Shown here: positions 24,789 to 38,000 of the stretch, in pieces
How positions within the stretch are numbered: the first letter of the stretch is position 1
How the letters are laid out: every line of letters begins with the position of its first letter
NCBI GenBank assembly: GCA_036877525.1
Contig: JAZGTH010000103.1
Location: 1,212,501 to 1,276,500, forward strand
Source of the DNA: Chromobotia macracanthus
Taxonomy: Eukaryota; Chordata; Actinopteri; Cypriniformes; Botiidae
Direction of reading: 5' to 3'
Length of the DNA stretch: 64,000 nt
Notes under the pieces: generated by a model
Seen by the model: only the letters and a program-made list of their open reading frames with translations
What the model was told of the DNA's origin: nothing
Database searches by the model: none
Made by a program: the position numbers and the translations under genes

Positions 24789-25928
24789 TGTACTCATATA
24801 TAATGAATGGTAATATGTATAATATGTACCCATATATAATGAATGGTAATATGTATAATATGTACTCATATATAATGAATGGTAATATGTATAATATGTA
24901 CTCATATATAATGAATGGTAATATGTATAATATGTACCCATATATAATGAATGGCAATATGTACCCATATATAATTAATGGTGATATGTATAATATGTAC
25001 TCATATATAATGAATGGTGATATGTATAATATGTACTCATATATAATTAATGGTGATATGTATAATATGTACTCATATATAATGAATGGTAATATGTATA
25101 ATATGTACCCATATATAATGAATGGTAATATGTATAATATGTACCCATATATAATGAATGGTGATATGTACTCATATATAATGAATGGTGATATGTACTC
25201 ATATATAATGAATGGTGATATGTATAATATGTACCCATATATAATGAATGGTAATATGTATAATATGTACCCATATATAATGAATGGTGATATATAATAT
25301 GTACTCATATATAATGAATGGATTGTAATATGTACTCATATATAATGAATGGTAATATGTATAATATGTACTCATATATAATGAATGGTGATATGTTAAT
25401 ATGTACCCATATATAATATAAATGGTAATATGTACTCATATATAATGAATGGTATATTATAATATGTACTCATATATAATGAATGGTGATAGTAATATGT
25501 ACTCATATATAATGAATGGTAATATGTATAAATCATATATAATTAATGGTAATATGTACTCATATATAATTAATGGTAATATGTACTCATATATAATTAA
25601 TGGTAATATGTACTCATATATAATGAATGGTAATATGTACTCATATATAATTAATGGTAATATGTACTCATATATAATGAATGGTAATATGTATAATATG
25701 TACTCATATATAATGAATGGTGATATGTATAATATGTACTCATATATAATGAATGGTGATATGTATAATATGTACTCATATATAATGAATGGTGATATGT
25801 ATAATATGTACTCATATATAATGAATGGTGATATGTATAATATGTTCTCATATATAATGAATGGTGATATGTATAATATGTACTCATATATAATTAATGG
25901 TAATATGTACTCATATATAATGAATGGA
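24789..25928. repeat. Minisatellite array of 36-bp and 27-bp units
   Basis: About three dozen units alternate between a 36-bp form (tgtactcatatataatgaat plus ggtaatatgtataata) and a 27-bp form lacking atgtataat. Both lengths are multiples of three and contain no stop in several frames, so long ORFs run through the array on both strands (for example about 510 bp on plus). These are by-products of repetition. Units differ mainly at t/c in gtacyca, g/t in aatkaa and a/g in ggtrat. Near 25290-25510 units are broken by small indels. Confidence 0.95.
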
Positions 25929-26079
25929 AATAACGTAATGGCAACACGGGGCGTAACAGGCCTGCGTTATTTAACCTTCTTCTCTTATTCATCACACCAA
26001 ATTACGCAGCGCCGTCATCTGGATATAAAATCATAATTAAATGTGTGAACAAAAAATGATTTCACATATGAATGCAGGC

Positions 26080-26430
26080 GCTTTAAACCAGACCCAGTCG
26101 ACCCTCCGTTTCTCTCTCCTGTTTCTCGTCAGAAAACTCGGGTCGCCTGCCAATGCGTCTCCAATCAGGGCCGACGGAGAAACACCAACACCCGGCGGGA
26201 CTCGCCATCTGCCCAAACAAAAACAAATAAACCGAGCGCTGGAGATGGAGAAAATCACGATTTATCCTCGGGAAGGGTAAACACGACGACGGGTCTGAAT
26301 ATATGAGGGCAGAAGAGAGGTTTCACAGGGCTTATAGTGAACAGAGAAGTAATGAAGAGGAAAGGCGAGGAAATAAATGATTGTGCAACCCACAAACTCA
26401 AAGGGCCCTTTTGCAGGCCGAAGTAAATGG
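26080..26430. other. GC-richer block, possible conserved noncoding element
   Basis: Directly after the AT-rich array, this sequence is balanced in composition with no repeat signature (gtcgcctgccaatgcgtctccaatcagggcc, aacacccggcgggactcgcc). Short ORFs on both strands lack splice context or family resemblance. Unique, GC-richer islands in AT-rich fish intergenic DNA are often regulatory, but this is inference. Confidence 0.3.
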
Positions 26431-27071
26431 CTGCCACAGTATATTATACAGATATAATATTTAATTGTGTGCAATAGAGAGTGACTCTTAGTCTTTTAAT
26501 ATTTACAGTGTAAAAGTAAATATTTTTATAATATAAGGAGATATTCCTGTTAGTAATGTCTGCTGTTGGTTGACTAGTTAGGTTGGTTTAATTATGCAAA
26601 CTGAATCGTGTTTTTTTGCTCACAACTCGGCAAAAATTAAAACGCATTTCTTGGGTTACCTGACAAATTATTTTATAGTGTAGGCTTAAGAAATCTGCTG
26701 TAGATTTAATTATAAAAGGCAAATGTTAATTTAGCTCATATCCTTTAACAATAATGGTGGCAAAAGACCAGAAATCTGTCTGCTTTTAATCTGAAATTAT
26801 GGAGTGTCTTACATTTTATGAAATGAGACCTTTATGACTATTTTGTTGTCATGCATATTTTCCTGAAGACAAAATGGATCTAATGGCAGATGTTAATTAA
26901 TAAATATCAAATGAATTACATTTTAAAGAGCAGGGTTGGCACATACATATAAGTATGTATAATGATACAGAAAGAGTTTAATGATGAAAAGACATGATAT
27001 AAATTGAATTTATGATATACTGAAGCATTGCATTGCGGTTGTGGTAGCGAGTCTGCGCATGTACCTCACAG

Positions 27072-27085
27072 CCAGCAGGGGGCGA
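27072..27085 (+). promoter_or_regulatory. CTCF-like motif, one mismatch
   Basis: CCAGCAGGGGGCGA matches the CTCF core at 13 of 14 positions and lies in unique sequence about 1.1 kb right of the minisatellite array. Confidence 0.4.
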
Positions 27086-27477
27086 TGGAGAATCAAAATG
27101 GAGTTTCATTAGGCCTGATTTCTGAGGCCTGTATCAACAATCAGATTCAGTCACAACATATGTGTTATATATAACAATCCTGTACCTCACCAGACCAGGT
27201 TTACTATGAAAGTGCAGAAATCTATGAGATATATGTAAGTACAGAGCTGTGTAAAGTCTTTATCAGCCACTTTCTTCATCATTGTTTGTATTCATGCTGT
27301 AATGTTGTGTGTCTGAATGGATTTTATGAATGTTTAGTGACAGTATATTTATCAGCATCACAAGGGCATTTCATATGGGCATTTATGATAACATTTATTC
27401 ATAAACAACATTTCATAATTTGCTGCTTGAGTTAAAGAGTAAGATTGATTTGTTAAACAAAACACAATAAAATAGGA

Positions 27478-27480
<3 letters not shown>

Positions 27481-27533
<53 letters not shown>
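27481..27533. repeat. (TC)n microsatellite
   Basis: About 26 uninterrupted TC units. They are followed by a GC-richer unique block (27534-28030). Confidence 0.95.
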
Positions 27534-27537
<4 letters not shown>

Positions 27538-28074
27538 GACCCATGGGTGGAGACTGAAGTGATTGGCTGTCTCTGTGTTTCGTCACACAGGAGGCGGGGC
27601 TGTCACAGGAGGCCATCCTTTTTGGGACATAATTGAGGGGGGCAGGACGGCATGTGTGGGTGTGATAGGGCGATGGTGTCAGAGAAAGTAAGATTGACAG
27701 GAGTGACGGCTCCATTTATTGGCTGCTGAAGTCTAGTCAGCAGAAGGGCATTCAGGCCCTGCTGGCGGCCTGCGCGGTCGGCGTCTGGTGAGTAAGAGTT
27801 TAGACAGCCGCCCTCACCACTGCGACGCATGAGAGAAATATCTCTGTCAACACCGACTCTGATCTTTGAAGAGGGTCATGCGTATGAATGCAGTCTCTGT
27901 CAAACGTTTTCACACACACATAAAACCAACCCTGACATAAATTGCATGTGTTGTCCAGCCCCTCAGCACGCAGGATCGGCCGTAAATACCCTTTAACTAA
28001 AGGTTCAGAGTTCTGACCCTGAAGCATCTCACTGACATTTTCTCAGCACAGCGTACGCCGAGTTTGAGATCACT

Positions 28075-28420
28075 TGCTGAATCTTTATTGTGATTTGTTT
28101 TAACTTATCAAAACTATAGAAGGACACAAATTGAACTATGGAAATTATGTTGTGACTAAACACTAAAGTGTGAAATAAATCAAAACTGTTTTATTTTGGC
28201 ATCATCAGATTAATCCTCCTTTACCCAGAATCTGTAAAAATCTTGGGATTGTTTAAAATCTTGGGATCCTGGGATGCTTTTTAAACAGTATTAAAGAAGT
28301 TTCTATCTATTCTGGGTTCTTATTGGCTGCTTTTCATCATTATTCCTTCACTATTCCATCAATATTCTTTTTTAAATGAGATTTTAATTTTGTTATGAAA
28401 TAAATAAATACATTGCGACA
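28075..28420 (-). repeat. Interspersed repeat, inverted relative to the copy at 38997
   Basis: The reverse complement of ttcttattggctgcttttcatcattattc matches gaataatgaagaaaagcagccaataa in the later copy at about 39185. The two copies lie in opposite orientation. The class is not identified and the ends are approximate. Confidence 0.55.
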
Positions 28421-29439
28421 ATTATATCTTTATCTACAAGATCAGATTAAAAGATTTTTAGGATATTGAGAAACGTTACAGTCAAGTGATCCTATTTCTG
28501 ACCAGTTGTGTGTATTGAATGTCTTTTATTTGTATATCTGTGGATCGATTATGGTTTTTACTCACTGTGTATGATTATGTTTCATGTGTTTGTTTAATGT
28601 TAAAATAATAATGAAATAAGTCACATTCTTTGTAAATCTGAGGGTTTTGTGTCTGATGTGCAATCGCTTGATCTGTTGAAATCACACATCAGTTTTGTCC
28701 AAACAAACAAGTAAAGAAACATGACTCCAAAGAGGGTTAAAACTTGTAAAAGCCTGGACTTTGAAGTAATGACCACTGACAGTGTTGTGCGTGTAAGATT
28801 CATTTAATCTTCTCTGGTGACTCTTTGTCCGCTTCCAGTAAAGCATGAAGCCCTGGAGTCGCAGTAAACAGCATCTCTGGCCTCCAGGAATTTAATCCAA
28901 CATAGAGGATGAAGGAGTTTCTCCTGGTGAGTTCTGGGAATTCTGATCAAATAATCCTGCAGTTGTGATTTTGCTTAAAAGTCTCCTGTACATGTTGCAC
29001 TTGGCTTATAAAAGTCTATGACAATATTTTATACATGATTTTGGCTTCTCTGCACACACATAAACACACACACACATCAAACAAAAATCTTTCTTTTATA
29101 AATGTTTGCATAACCTTTCCATCAAACAAAGGTGAATGAAAGTAAACATTCTCTAGAGGAAATGTCCTTCTACAAGAAACAGACTCACTTGGTGTTATAG
29201 CATGTTTTGGTACTAAAATATTTGTGTTCCAGTTTATGGCGGAGGGGTGTGACCATGAATTGGACCTCAAGATCCCTGTGCTTAATGGAATATGTATGTA
29301 TTTTATTTTACCCCGATTGATCAATATCTTATGCACACCTCTCAAGCAATACAGCAAAGGTTTAAGGGGAAGTGTCCTTCAAACCAGTAAAAGCAGGCAA
29401 TTCACATGCTTTAAAAAGGCCACAGAAAGCACCACCTAA

Positions 29440-31075
29440 TATCCTAAAGATGTCACGCTCAGAGAATCACTTAATAAAGCACATAATCGTAAGAGGCAGC
29501 CAAGACCCGAGATGACACTAAATCAATCGGCAGACGGTAACTCCTCGGGCGGACCATGCTACCTAAGCTGTGAGTTATGACTTTTGGGATGCCCCTGGGT
29601 TCAGTATTCAGCCCGAACACACTTCTCTCCATCCCCATCTCGCCCTCTGGACTTTATTCATTTTTCCCTAGCTGGATCTGACAGGTTGCGTGTTACTTGG
29701 CGCCTGGCGAGGCACTGGGCCTGTGGAATGATTAAAGGAGATGGAGGAGGATCAATGGAAGAACACAGCGAGGAACGTTGGGTCTCTGTGTTGACCTAGA
29801 GAGAAGAGCATTGTGCTTAATTCTTAAGATGGTGTTTGTTTTTGGCAAGGAAAGATAAAAGGTTATATGTCTCAAGAAACCAGAAGTACGTCAGAGGGTT
29901 TTTTAAGTCCCTTCTGCAGTTATTCACAAAGGAAATTGAAATTATGGTTGTGCATAACCGAGCTATTTGCTGAGGAGGTCTTGTTTAATCGTTTCCATAG
30001 CTCATGTTGTCTTTGGTGTCGGATTCGATTTGCAGATGACACCGCTAAAGCGCGAATGGTAATCAGATGTTCGTTGTTTTTGAACAGAGCGTTTCATAAA
30101 GTCATCATGAGAAAATGCTAGACCACAATTGCCTTCACTGCAAAAATCACTTAATCCCTGTCACTTCTCCATCTTTATTACAGGCATCGCACTGGCCAGC
30201 CAGCGTTCATGTTTGCTCATCCCGACATGAAGACGCTAAACGCCAGCGGAGGTTTTCCAGGTTAGCTTCCCACATTCTCCCTGCTAATCAAGAGCTGTCT
30301 CGCAATAACGATAAATCTCTCATTTTGACGTGCAGCATAAATAAAGCAAACAGGCCTCGGTTTGATTACCCAGACTCCCCGTGAACAGACGGGCATTTGA
30401 ACGGCTCTGCTATTCATCAACCTGGATCTTTCTTCCTCTTAGTCTCTCCAGCGCTCAGAAAACGCCGTCACTGATTGCATTTAATGTCTAACACATGGCC
30501 TGGCCAACAGGTCCCGCTGCTGCCCCGGGGAGGTGTATGCGCTGATTAACAGATTTGCATTTCGGCCAAAGACTCAGGTTGGAAAACTGAACGGTTTTGG
30601 CAGCGTGGCGAAATTTCAAGTGTAGCTTCAGGGATTCGAGTGCGGTTAGCAGACGTAGTCTTCACTCTCTGAATCTTCCAGAAGCATCGAAATGAGAAAG
30701 AAACAGCATATTGCAGCCATTATTATTCCTCACCTCAGCGCCTCACCTTTTTCTTTATTTTCTCCATCATCCATTCAGCACTTCTGCAGAGAGCCCCTTT
30801 CGCGGGCTGCCTGGGGTCACATTTAACCTGGAAGTGCTCTGATTGGGCTGGGGGTCACTTCACAGGCTTTCAGATTGCTTGCACCCATCCGTCACTGTCA
30901 AGCCATTATTAGTGCTATTATCATCAAAGTCACGGCCTGAATTACAGCGCATGCAAAAGCGTTGCCGCTCGGACTTCACGGTGACCTCGCTGATGACATC
31001 ACTAACTCCTCAAAGGCAGAACAGGGTGATGCTGAGCAGAACAGAGTCTGCGGGAAAGTTTGAGCTTCTATAAGT
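29440..31075. other. Long unique block with features of conserved noncoding DNA
   Basis: About 1.6 kb free of microsatellites and MITEs, with balanced composition and homeodomain-like sites (ctgattaacag, gctaatcaag, aatgattaaagg). Several open frames of 70-89 codons exist, but none has splice sites plus family resemblance. This contrasts with the repeat-filled flanks and suggests purifying selection on non-coding sequence. A long non-coding RNA is possible. Confidence 0.35.
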
Positions 31076-31829
31076 TTTTGAAACTCTTTAAACTCGTGTT
31101 AACAGAAGACCGCAGGCCAGGTTTGGGTCAGCTGCTGTTCAGCTACATGGATTAGTGAACAGAATAATGAAAATGTCTTGTTTACCCAGCAAATGCATTT
31201 AGTGTGATGTTACTAGATCGTGAGTCATAGCATTGGGCATGTGGGACAGATTTATTCATGTAGCAAAATATTTGCCAAATGTTTTCTCTTATCTACCCCG
31301 TTAGTTACCCCTTTAGCACCGAATAAGAAATGTTTATTCAGATTATACTAGATGTAGCTAATATAACATTATCATTTGTATTATTATCAATATTATGGAT
31401 ACAAGAGCAGATCATCACGTAGCACACATATTCAGCTACAAGTGTCATCTGTGCACGTGTAAAACACTGTTTTGTGTTCCTTAAAAACAAATCATGAATC
31501 TGTTAATTAATTATAATCGATTTGATTTTGTGTACATTTTTAGATTTTTGTGTTTGTTTAAAAATCCTGCCATGTAAACCTGCTTAAAGTACTTTTGTAC
31601 TTTAATTAAACATGTATGTTTAAAATACTTTTGTTCAGTAGCATAGAAATAATTTTCTTATCTCATTTGTAGTGATCAGGCACCCTGTCTTTACTCTAGA
31701 GGCTGAAATTTTGTGTCCTTTTGTGCATAGTAATAAAAATAGTAACAGAAATGTTTTCCCTTTTGCTCTCTCTCTCTCTCTCTCTCTCTCTCATGCTTTC
31801 TCTCTACATAATGAAAATTCTAGAGTAAA

Positions 31830-32280
31830 TAGTGTCATAAAGCAGGAGGCCCTGCTCGGGCCCTGAGCAGGATTTAATTGACCATCTGGGGGCGTCAGAG
31901 TTGAACTGTGACCCTCCTCCCACTGACCCCTGAGAGGGTCTTAAGACGATTTAATGCACAGAAAGGTGAGCTGTCCACCCAGGAGAACAAGGTATTGCAA
32001 ATGTCACATATCTTACAAATGAACACACACACTCACGCACACACGCAGACATATTTCTCTTCTGAATATATGTTTTACTGCACAATCTCACACACGTATG
32101 CCTGACGGGCAGCTCGCATTTTAAGCGCGCTCAGTGCGGTCTGTCACTTCGTTGGACTCCCCACCATGACGCTGCTTTCCTCTGTTGCCAGTGTCCTCAT
32201 GAATATGGAGCAGCTTGTGTTAAAAGAACAGCAGCGCTGCGTTCAGACCTGTCGCAGGACACGACGTGACTGACACATGA
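31830..32280. other. Unique GC-richer segment, no gene seen
   Basis: Contains ccctgctcgggccctgagcagg, a near-perfect inverted repeat (cctgctcggg / ccctgagcagg), and gcgctcagtgcggtctgtcacttc. A short (ac)n tract interrupts it near 32024. No coding evidence was found. Confidence 0.3.
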
Positions 32281-32341
32281 GTGAAAAACAATGCAGGCCA
32301 TTCAGTGTCCAGGGCAGCACTGGTGACCGTGAGAGACAGCT

Positions 32342-32612
32342 GGACAGAAGTGTGTGTTTCTGTGTGTGTTTATGTAACCATGTACTGGGGACAAATGTGT
32401 ACCCAAATATCAGCAAAACCTGCCAAATTTTGGGGATGTCCTCATTTATAAAAATGTTATAAAATATAGTAAATAAAGTTTTTTTAATTGTAAAAATGCA
32501 GGTAGTTTTTTGTTAGGGTTAGAGTGTGGATTAGGTTATAGTGTTTATAACAAGCTGTGTATACAAACAATAGAAGTCTATAGAAGTCTATGTCCCCATT
32601 TAGACAGATAAA
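32342..32612 (+). repeat. Interspersed 'ggggac' repeat, copy 2
   Basis: Runs from gtgtgtttctgtgtgtgttt through actggggacaaatgtgtaccc, gggttagagtgtggattaggtta and the closing gtccccatttagacag. A 12-bp duplication (tagaagtctata) is internal. Block order matches the copies near 44.2 and 48.2 kb. Confidence 0.7.
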
Positions 32613-33977
32613 TCAGCATGAGCGTGGGTATTAGTTTTAGTTTTTTTTTGACCCAAAAATATTCCACCATTATTGTTTATACTCATTACAGTAATGCGTT
32701 TGGCAGACATAAGCAAGATAAGCAACTTATTGTTTTTTTAAATATACACTTGATACATTTTTATCACAAAATCATTATTCTGAACATTTATTATATCTGC
32801 ATGGTTGCCCGATCGTCTGTATTCCAACAGATGCCCCAAGACTGTTTACAGCTGTTAAACTAGTAATAACCTCTGCTGTTTCACTGTTTAACTCTTTCCT
32901 CATTTGTAAGTCACTTTGGATAAACTCAACAGCTAAATCAGTGACTCTCAGGGTGAGTGTGTGTGCATGTGTGCGTGTGTGTATAGCTTAATGCATATTA
33001 AGTGATACTGCTGAGGAAACGCTGTCAGTGAGTTTCGGCAGAACAAACCAATTAAGGTTTCTCCAGCTCAACTGTAAAGCCATCACACCTTCAGCACAAT
33101 GCAGGGTTACAGCTTCAGCTCTCAGGGGACATACATAAACTCCAGAATCTCCTTAATCAGCATGTTTCACCACAACCCAGTTCTATCTGTACAACAAGAC
33201 TCAGTTCTGTCTGTTCCAGTAACAGTACTGACCTGAGATCAGCTCAGTATGAAGTCTTATGGGTCTGACAGTCACAAGATAATCTTCAAAGCAGATCTCA
33301 GTCTCAATGGAAAATGGCAGCCAGTGACCTATAAAAAACTCTACAGTATGTGTCATTGGTTTGTCACGAGAGGTGAGCGGCCTTTTGGGTAAAGTAATCG
33401 TATGTGTATCAATGCACCATCAACACTCGTCTTTGTGTGAGTCTCAAGAGAGGAACTTGACAGTGTGGAGATCAGCGTCTGTGTGATATATGTAAATATG
33501 TACAGTAAGAGAATCTCCATGTGTAGTCTCTGTGGATCAGGTTGATTTGTGATGTTACTCTACAGCTGATGTTATTTGTGTCTTCTAACATCCCTGAAGG
33601 GAATCTGATTGAAATTGACGTTTTTAAGTGGCTTAGATGTTTCTCCTAAAATTACTTTAAAGGAGTGAAATGTACAGGAGATTATTGTACGTCGACTGAG
33701 AAAGTCTTTAAGCATAAAAGAGTTCAAATACATATGGACAGAAGCTTGATCATTTCTGTTTGCAGACTTGGTACTTTGGCAGATATGTTGGAGACAGTTG
33801 GTCACATTTTGAGACATTGTTGAGCTCTTCTGAAACTCTGAAACGTGAGGTTCTAGAGCATGAGGAATAATCAGAGAAGCAGGTGACTTATGCACACGTC
33901 TCCATTTGTTTTCTGTTTAATCTCATTAAGGAGATTTGTGATTATTATGTTAAGGAGTCCAAATGTTCCCATATTTA

Positions 33978-34181
33978 TGCTCTAAAAAATAAAGGCGCTA
34001 CAAAAGTTCCTGTCACAGAAGCCCAAAGAACCTTTCAGTCAGAGGTTCCTAAAAAAATATTTCTTACCTTTATGTAGTTTAAAAAACCTTCTACAAAGAA
34101 CCTTTGTGTAACAGAAAGGTTCTTTACGGAACCATACAGCCAGAATTGGTTCTTCTACGGCATCTTTGTTTTTAAGAGTGT
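33978..34181. mobile_element. MITE of the 'aaagaacctt' family, copy 1
   Basis: Bounded by gctctaaaaaataaagg and tgtttttaagagtgt, with dense AAGAACC / GGTTCTT direct and inverted repeats inside. It is very similar in structure to 59651-59843. No ORF. Confidence 0.75.
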
Positions 34182-35075
34182 ACGGTGGTTACAGACAGAA
34201 GCAGATGTGATTTCAGCACTGGATTGGTCTTCTCCTCAGTGCCGTGTTTTCAGTCGTCTTTTAATGGCTTACAGGATTCACTTTGTTCAGCTCAGAGCTG
34301 CTTCTCTCTCCGTCTCTGTGATAAGATTACTGCTCACTGTAGATCAGCTGAGACTGCATGAGGTCAACCCTCTGAGAGAAAGTGAATTTGTTTCGAGAAA
34401 TGACTGAATACAAATCCAGTTGTCATACCAAGTTCTTATTTACCATTTTTAGGGTTTTACATTTACAATATATTTTCATATTGAACAAATCTCTCAGTTT
34501 TTATTTAATGCACATTGCAATTGTAATTCAGATATTTTGTAGTCAAAGTTGTAAAAACTTCAAAGTCAACAGAGGGAGAGAAGAGGTTTTAAAGACAGAC
34601 ATGCATTATATTATAATGCATGTACACAATGAGAAGTTCACATCATATTAAAGCTCAGGCTCATCTTCACAGCATCCCTCTTTATTAATACAATCATCAT
34701 AACAGATCATGCCTTCACGATGTTTTTCTTAACTTTATGACACTCTTATCAATGCAGGACGCACAGTTTAAACGTCTTTATAACACACATTTACTCGGTA
34801 AATGGTCTTGTGATCGTCTTTAATGGAAATGTCACCGGCATGATAAAGAACCGGACGGAGGAAACGACTAATGAACAAAAGATGCGGAGAAAAACAACAG
34901 CCAAGCGCATTCAGCACAATGAGATGAGACGGTACGAGAGATGCGACGAGCAAACGGAGGAAAGCGTATGTAACCGTGAAGCTTTTGTCCCGGTGTGTCG
35001 TTTATTCAGAGCATTGATTTAACCGAGCGACTCTCCTTCAGCAGCCGGCCGACAGAGCGCCGTGCGCGGCCACGA

Positions 35076-38000
35076 ATGGAGAGAGCTCAGCCTGTCGTGC
35101 TGACGGTACGAGGTTCAAAACCAGGGTTTGTTCCTTCTTATTCATAAACCAATAACAGTCATTCATATTGTTTTTATTTACAGGTGAAAAGCATTTCTAG
35201 ATATAGAATAACATTACAACTGTTGCATTGGCAAGCACTAACATTATAATATGATAATGAAAATGTATCATATTATGTGTCTATGTATGAAATGTATATG
35301 TGAATGCAAAATGAATTGCTGGTTGGGTATTTGTAATTAAGAAGCTTATCTGTATTTATTTAGGTCATATGATCACAGTGGAAGTATTTTTTTCCTGTAA
35401 CATGTTCAACTTTTGCTGTCTGGCAGCGAGCAATAGTTCTTTAACAGCAGATGAACATTATGGTTACAGTTTATATCAAGTTATATTTGTATATGTAGTT
35501 TATTTTTGTATATATAGTGTTTTTTTTAAGTAAATATGTGTTTTGTTTACTGTCACACAGCCTGTGAGTGATGCTGCAGTGGAAGCAGATGTTACTGTGG
35601 AGGTGATGTGATGCTACACCCTGCCAGACTGCTTTAAGTGTTAATAATATAACAATACATTCACTGCATGAATCAAATGAAACATCTTATTAACATCTAC
35701 AGCGAAACGCCTTTTAATGTTTTCAACAATAGCAACAAAACACAAACTCCATTTGATGCATACACCTAAAATAATCCATTTTTTGGGTTAATTAATGGTA
35801 CAAATATGATTATATTGTTCCAGGTGCTTGGAATCCTCCAATCACGTTCAAGGGCGGAGCTTGTTGCCATGGTGCTGAGCATGCAGAGAGAGATGGATGG
35901 CCTCCGAGAGCAAATCAGGAGCCTAACAGGTATCCCAGCTAACAATGTTAAGTTGTAGGAACGTTTCCCTAACGTTTCTGTTAGTAACAAAAACATTAAA
36001 AATGTTATTTTGAATGTTATAGGAACGTTCAAAACGTCCATTTTTTTAGACATTGTGTTTCAGTTCCATGTGATGTTTCAAGATTAAAGGTTATGAAACA
36101 ACATTTACATTCACTTAGAATGATCAACTAATCACCAATTCTGTCATAATTTATTAGCACGCTACTTATTAAAAGTCACCGCCCAGTTTGATCAAGTTTG
36201 CATGTTTATGAAAGTTTCACCATCCAATTTGTTCAGTCACAAATCCAATGTGTGTCAGTGTCTCTGGATAACAGATTCAGCTTGGGTACCATCACTGCTT
36301 TGCAGCTTGTGGGAGGTTGGCACATACGCTGGAGGACCTGATCAATAGGAGCGATCGATGGTTGTGCTGTACCAGTGGAACTCCCAGCATGCCGAGGGTG
36401 CTCGAGATAAGCGCCGCGGCCAATCAGGTTTCTCCTCCAGCAGTGCTGAGTGTGAGAGCGGGGGAGTTTGCAGATTCAGATCAGCAGGGGCGTGGCCAGT
36501 GTGATGTCACACAAACCATGTCACAGAGGAGCGGAACACATCTCGAGCAAAAAGTGAGCCACACCTGAAACGGCATCAGAATTTCCTAACGGGATTTCCT
36601 GAAACATTTAGGATGGAAATACGTGACAGAATTCCATGTGATTACCTGTTTTGAAACAAGTTTTGCCTTTAATCCCAGCTGACTTTTTTTGGTAACACTT
36701 TACAACAAGGTTTCATTTGTTAACATTAGTTAACTACCTTAGTTATCATGAATTAACAAATTAGCAGAATTGATTAATCTTAATGTTAATTTCAACATGT
36801 ACTAATGCTTTTTAAAATCAAAATTATGTCTGTTTATATTAGTTAATGCAAAATGAACAATCAATGAACAATTATATTAGTATAAACAGACATTAAAAAA
36901 GGAAAATAAATGCTGTAAAATATATATTTTCCTTGTTACGTCATGTTAACCAGTGCATTGACTAATGTTAACAAACAGAAGCGTATTGTAAAATGTTACC
37001 CCTCTTTTTTAACCGTTACAGTTTCATGGTTCTGTGACTGCGTGTTTCAGGATCGTTGAGTCATCTCTGCATGAATCTCAGTTGTGAAGGTGGATCACAT
37101 TTGTGTTTATTTGCTTCAGGTTATCAGTGCTGATCTTCTGGAGCGCTGCAACACAGGAAGCACCGCTCAGAAACTGACCAATGACCTGCTGCGCAGCCTG
37201 TACGACAGAGACTGTCTGGCTTCTCACTCCATCTCAGGTGCGGTTAACAGCAGGCGTGGGATTCCTAAACCAGCCCTTCCAGCTGATGAGATCCATGCCA
37301 TTCTGAGTACGTACTGTATACAGGTGATGTTTTCTGCCTTATTTATTTATTGATGTTTCGTGCCTAGGAAACCCCTCCCACAAACCCCCAGTGATGGAGT
37401 AACATGTTACATTTTGTTAGAAAATTAGCATCGAAATGTAATTATTATTATTGTTATTATGCTTATTATTAATATTATGCAGTGTTTACCCTAACCCACC
37501 ATAAAAAAAACTAAAAATCTGAGAAAATTTCCTCCATATGTTCATTCTTTTGTTCCAGGCCATTAAAATGTATTTTTTTCACTATTAAACATTTTAATTC
37601 TGTAACATTTTTTAAATGTTTTACTAACAACTTTATTCTTAAATTTTTCATATATGATACATAATGTTAAACATTTTAATAATGTTACTACAAGAACATT
37701 TTAATAACTTTGAGAGAACTTTTAGAGAACGTTGAAACGGGTTTCCAAGAATGGTGACTGCTCTAAGATGGTAACCCTGAGGGTCATGGGAAAAGCTAAT
37801 ATTGCATGTCACAGAAGGTAAAAGTAAACAGCTCAGATGAAAAATGTGTAATGTAGGACAGTGATTTTGTGCCATTTGTAACAAATACGGAACAGTGGAT
37901 GTCTGATCGTAAGTTTAAAAATACGTTCAGCTCTGTTTCATTAACTGTAGTCATTTGCTGTGAAGTTTTGATGACTTGTGCTCTGACATTTGAATATTCG

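Noticed and set aside
24763..25308. 181-codon minus and 169-codon plus ORFs
   Set aside because: Both are produced by the 36/27-bp tandem array having unit lengths divisible by three; the same is true of the 195-codon ORF at 25449-26036.
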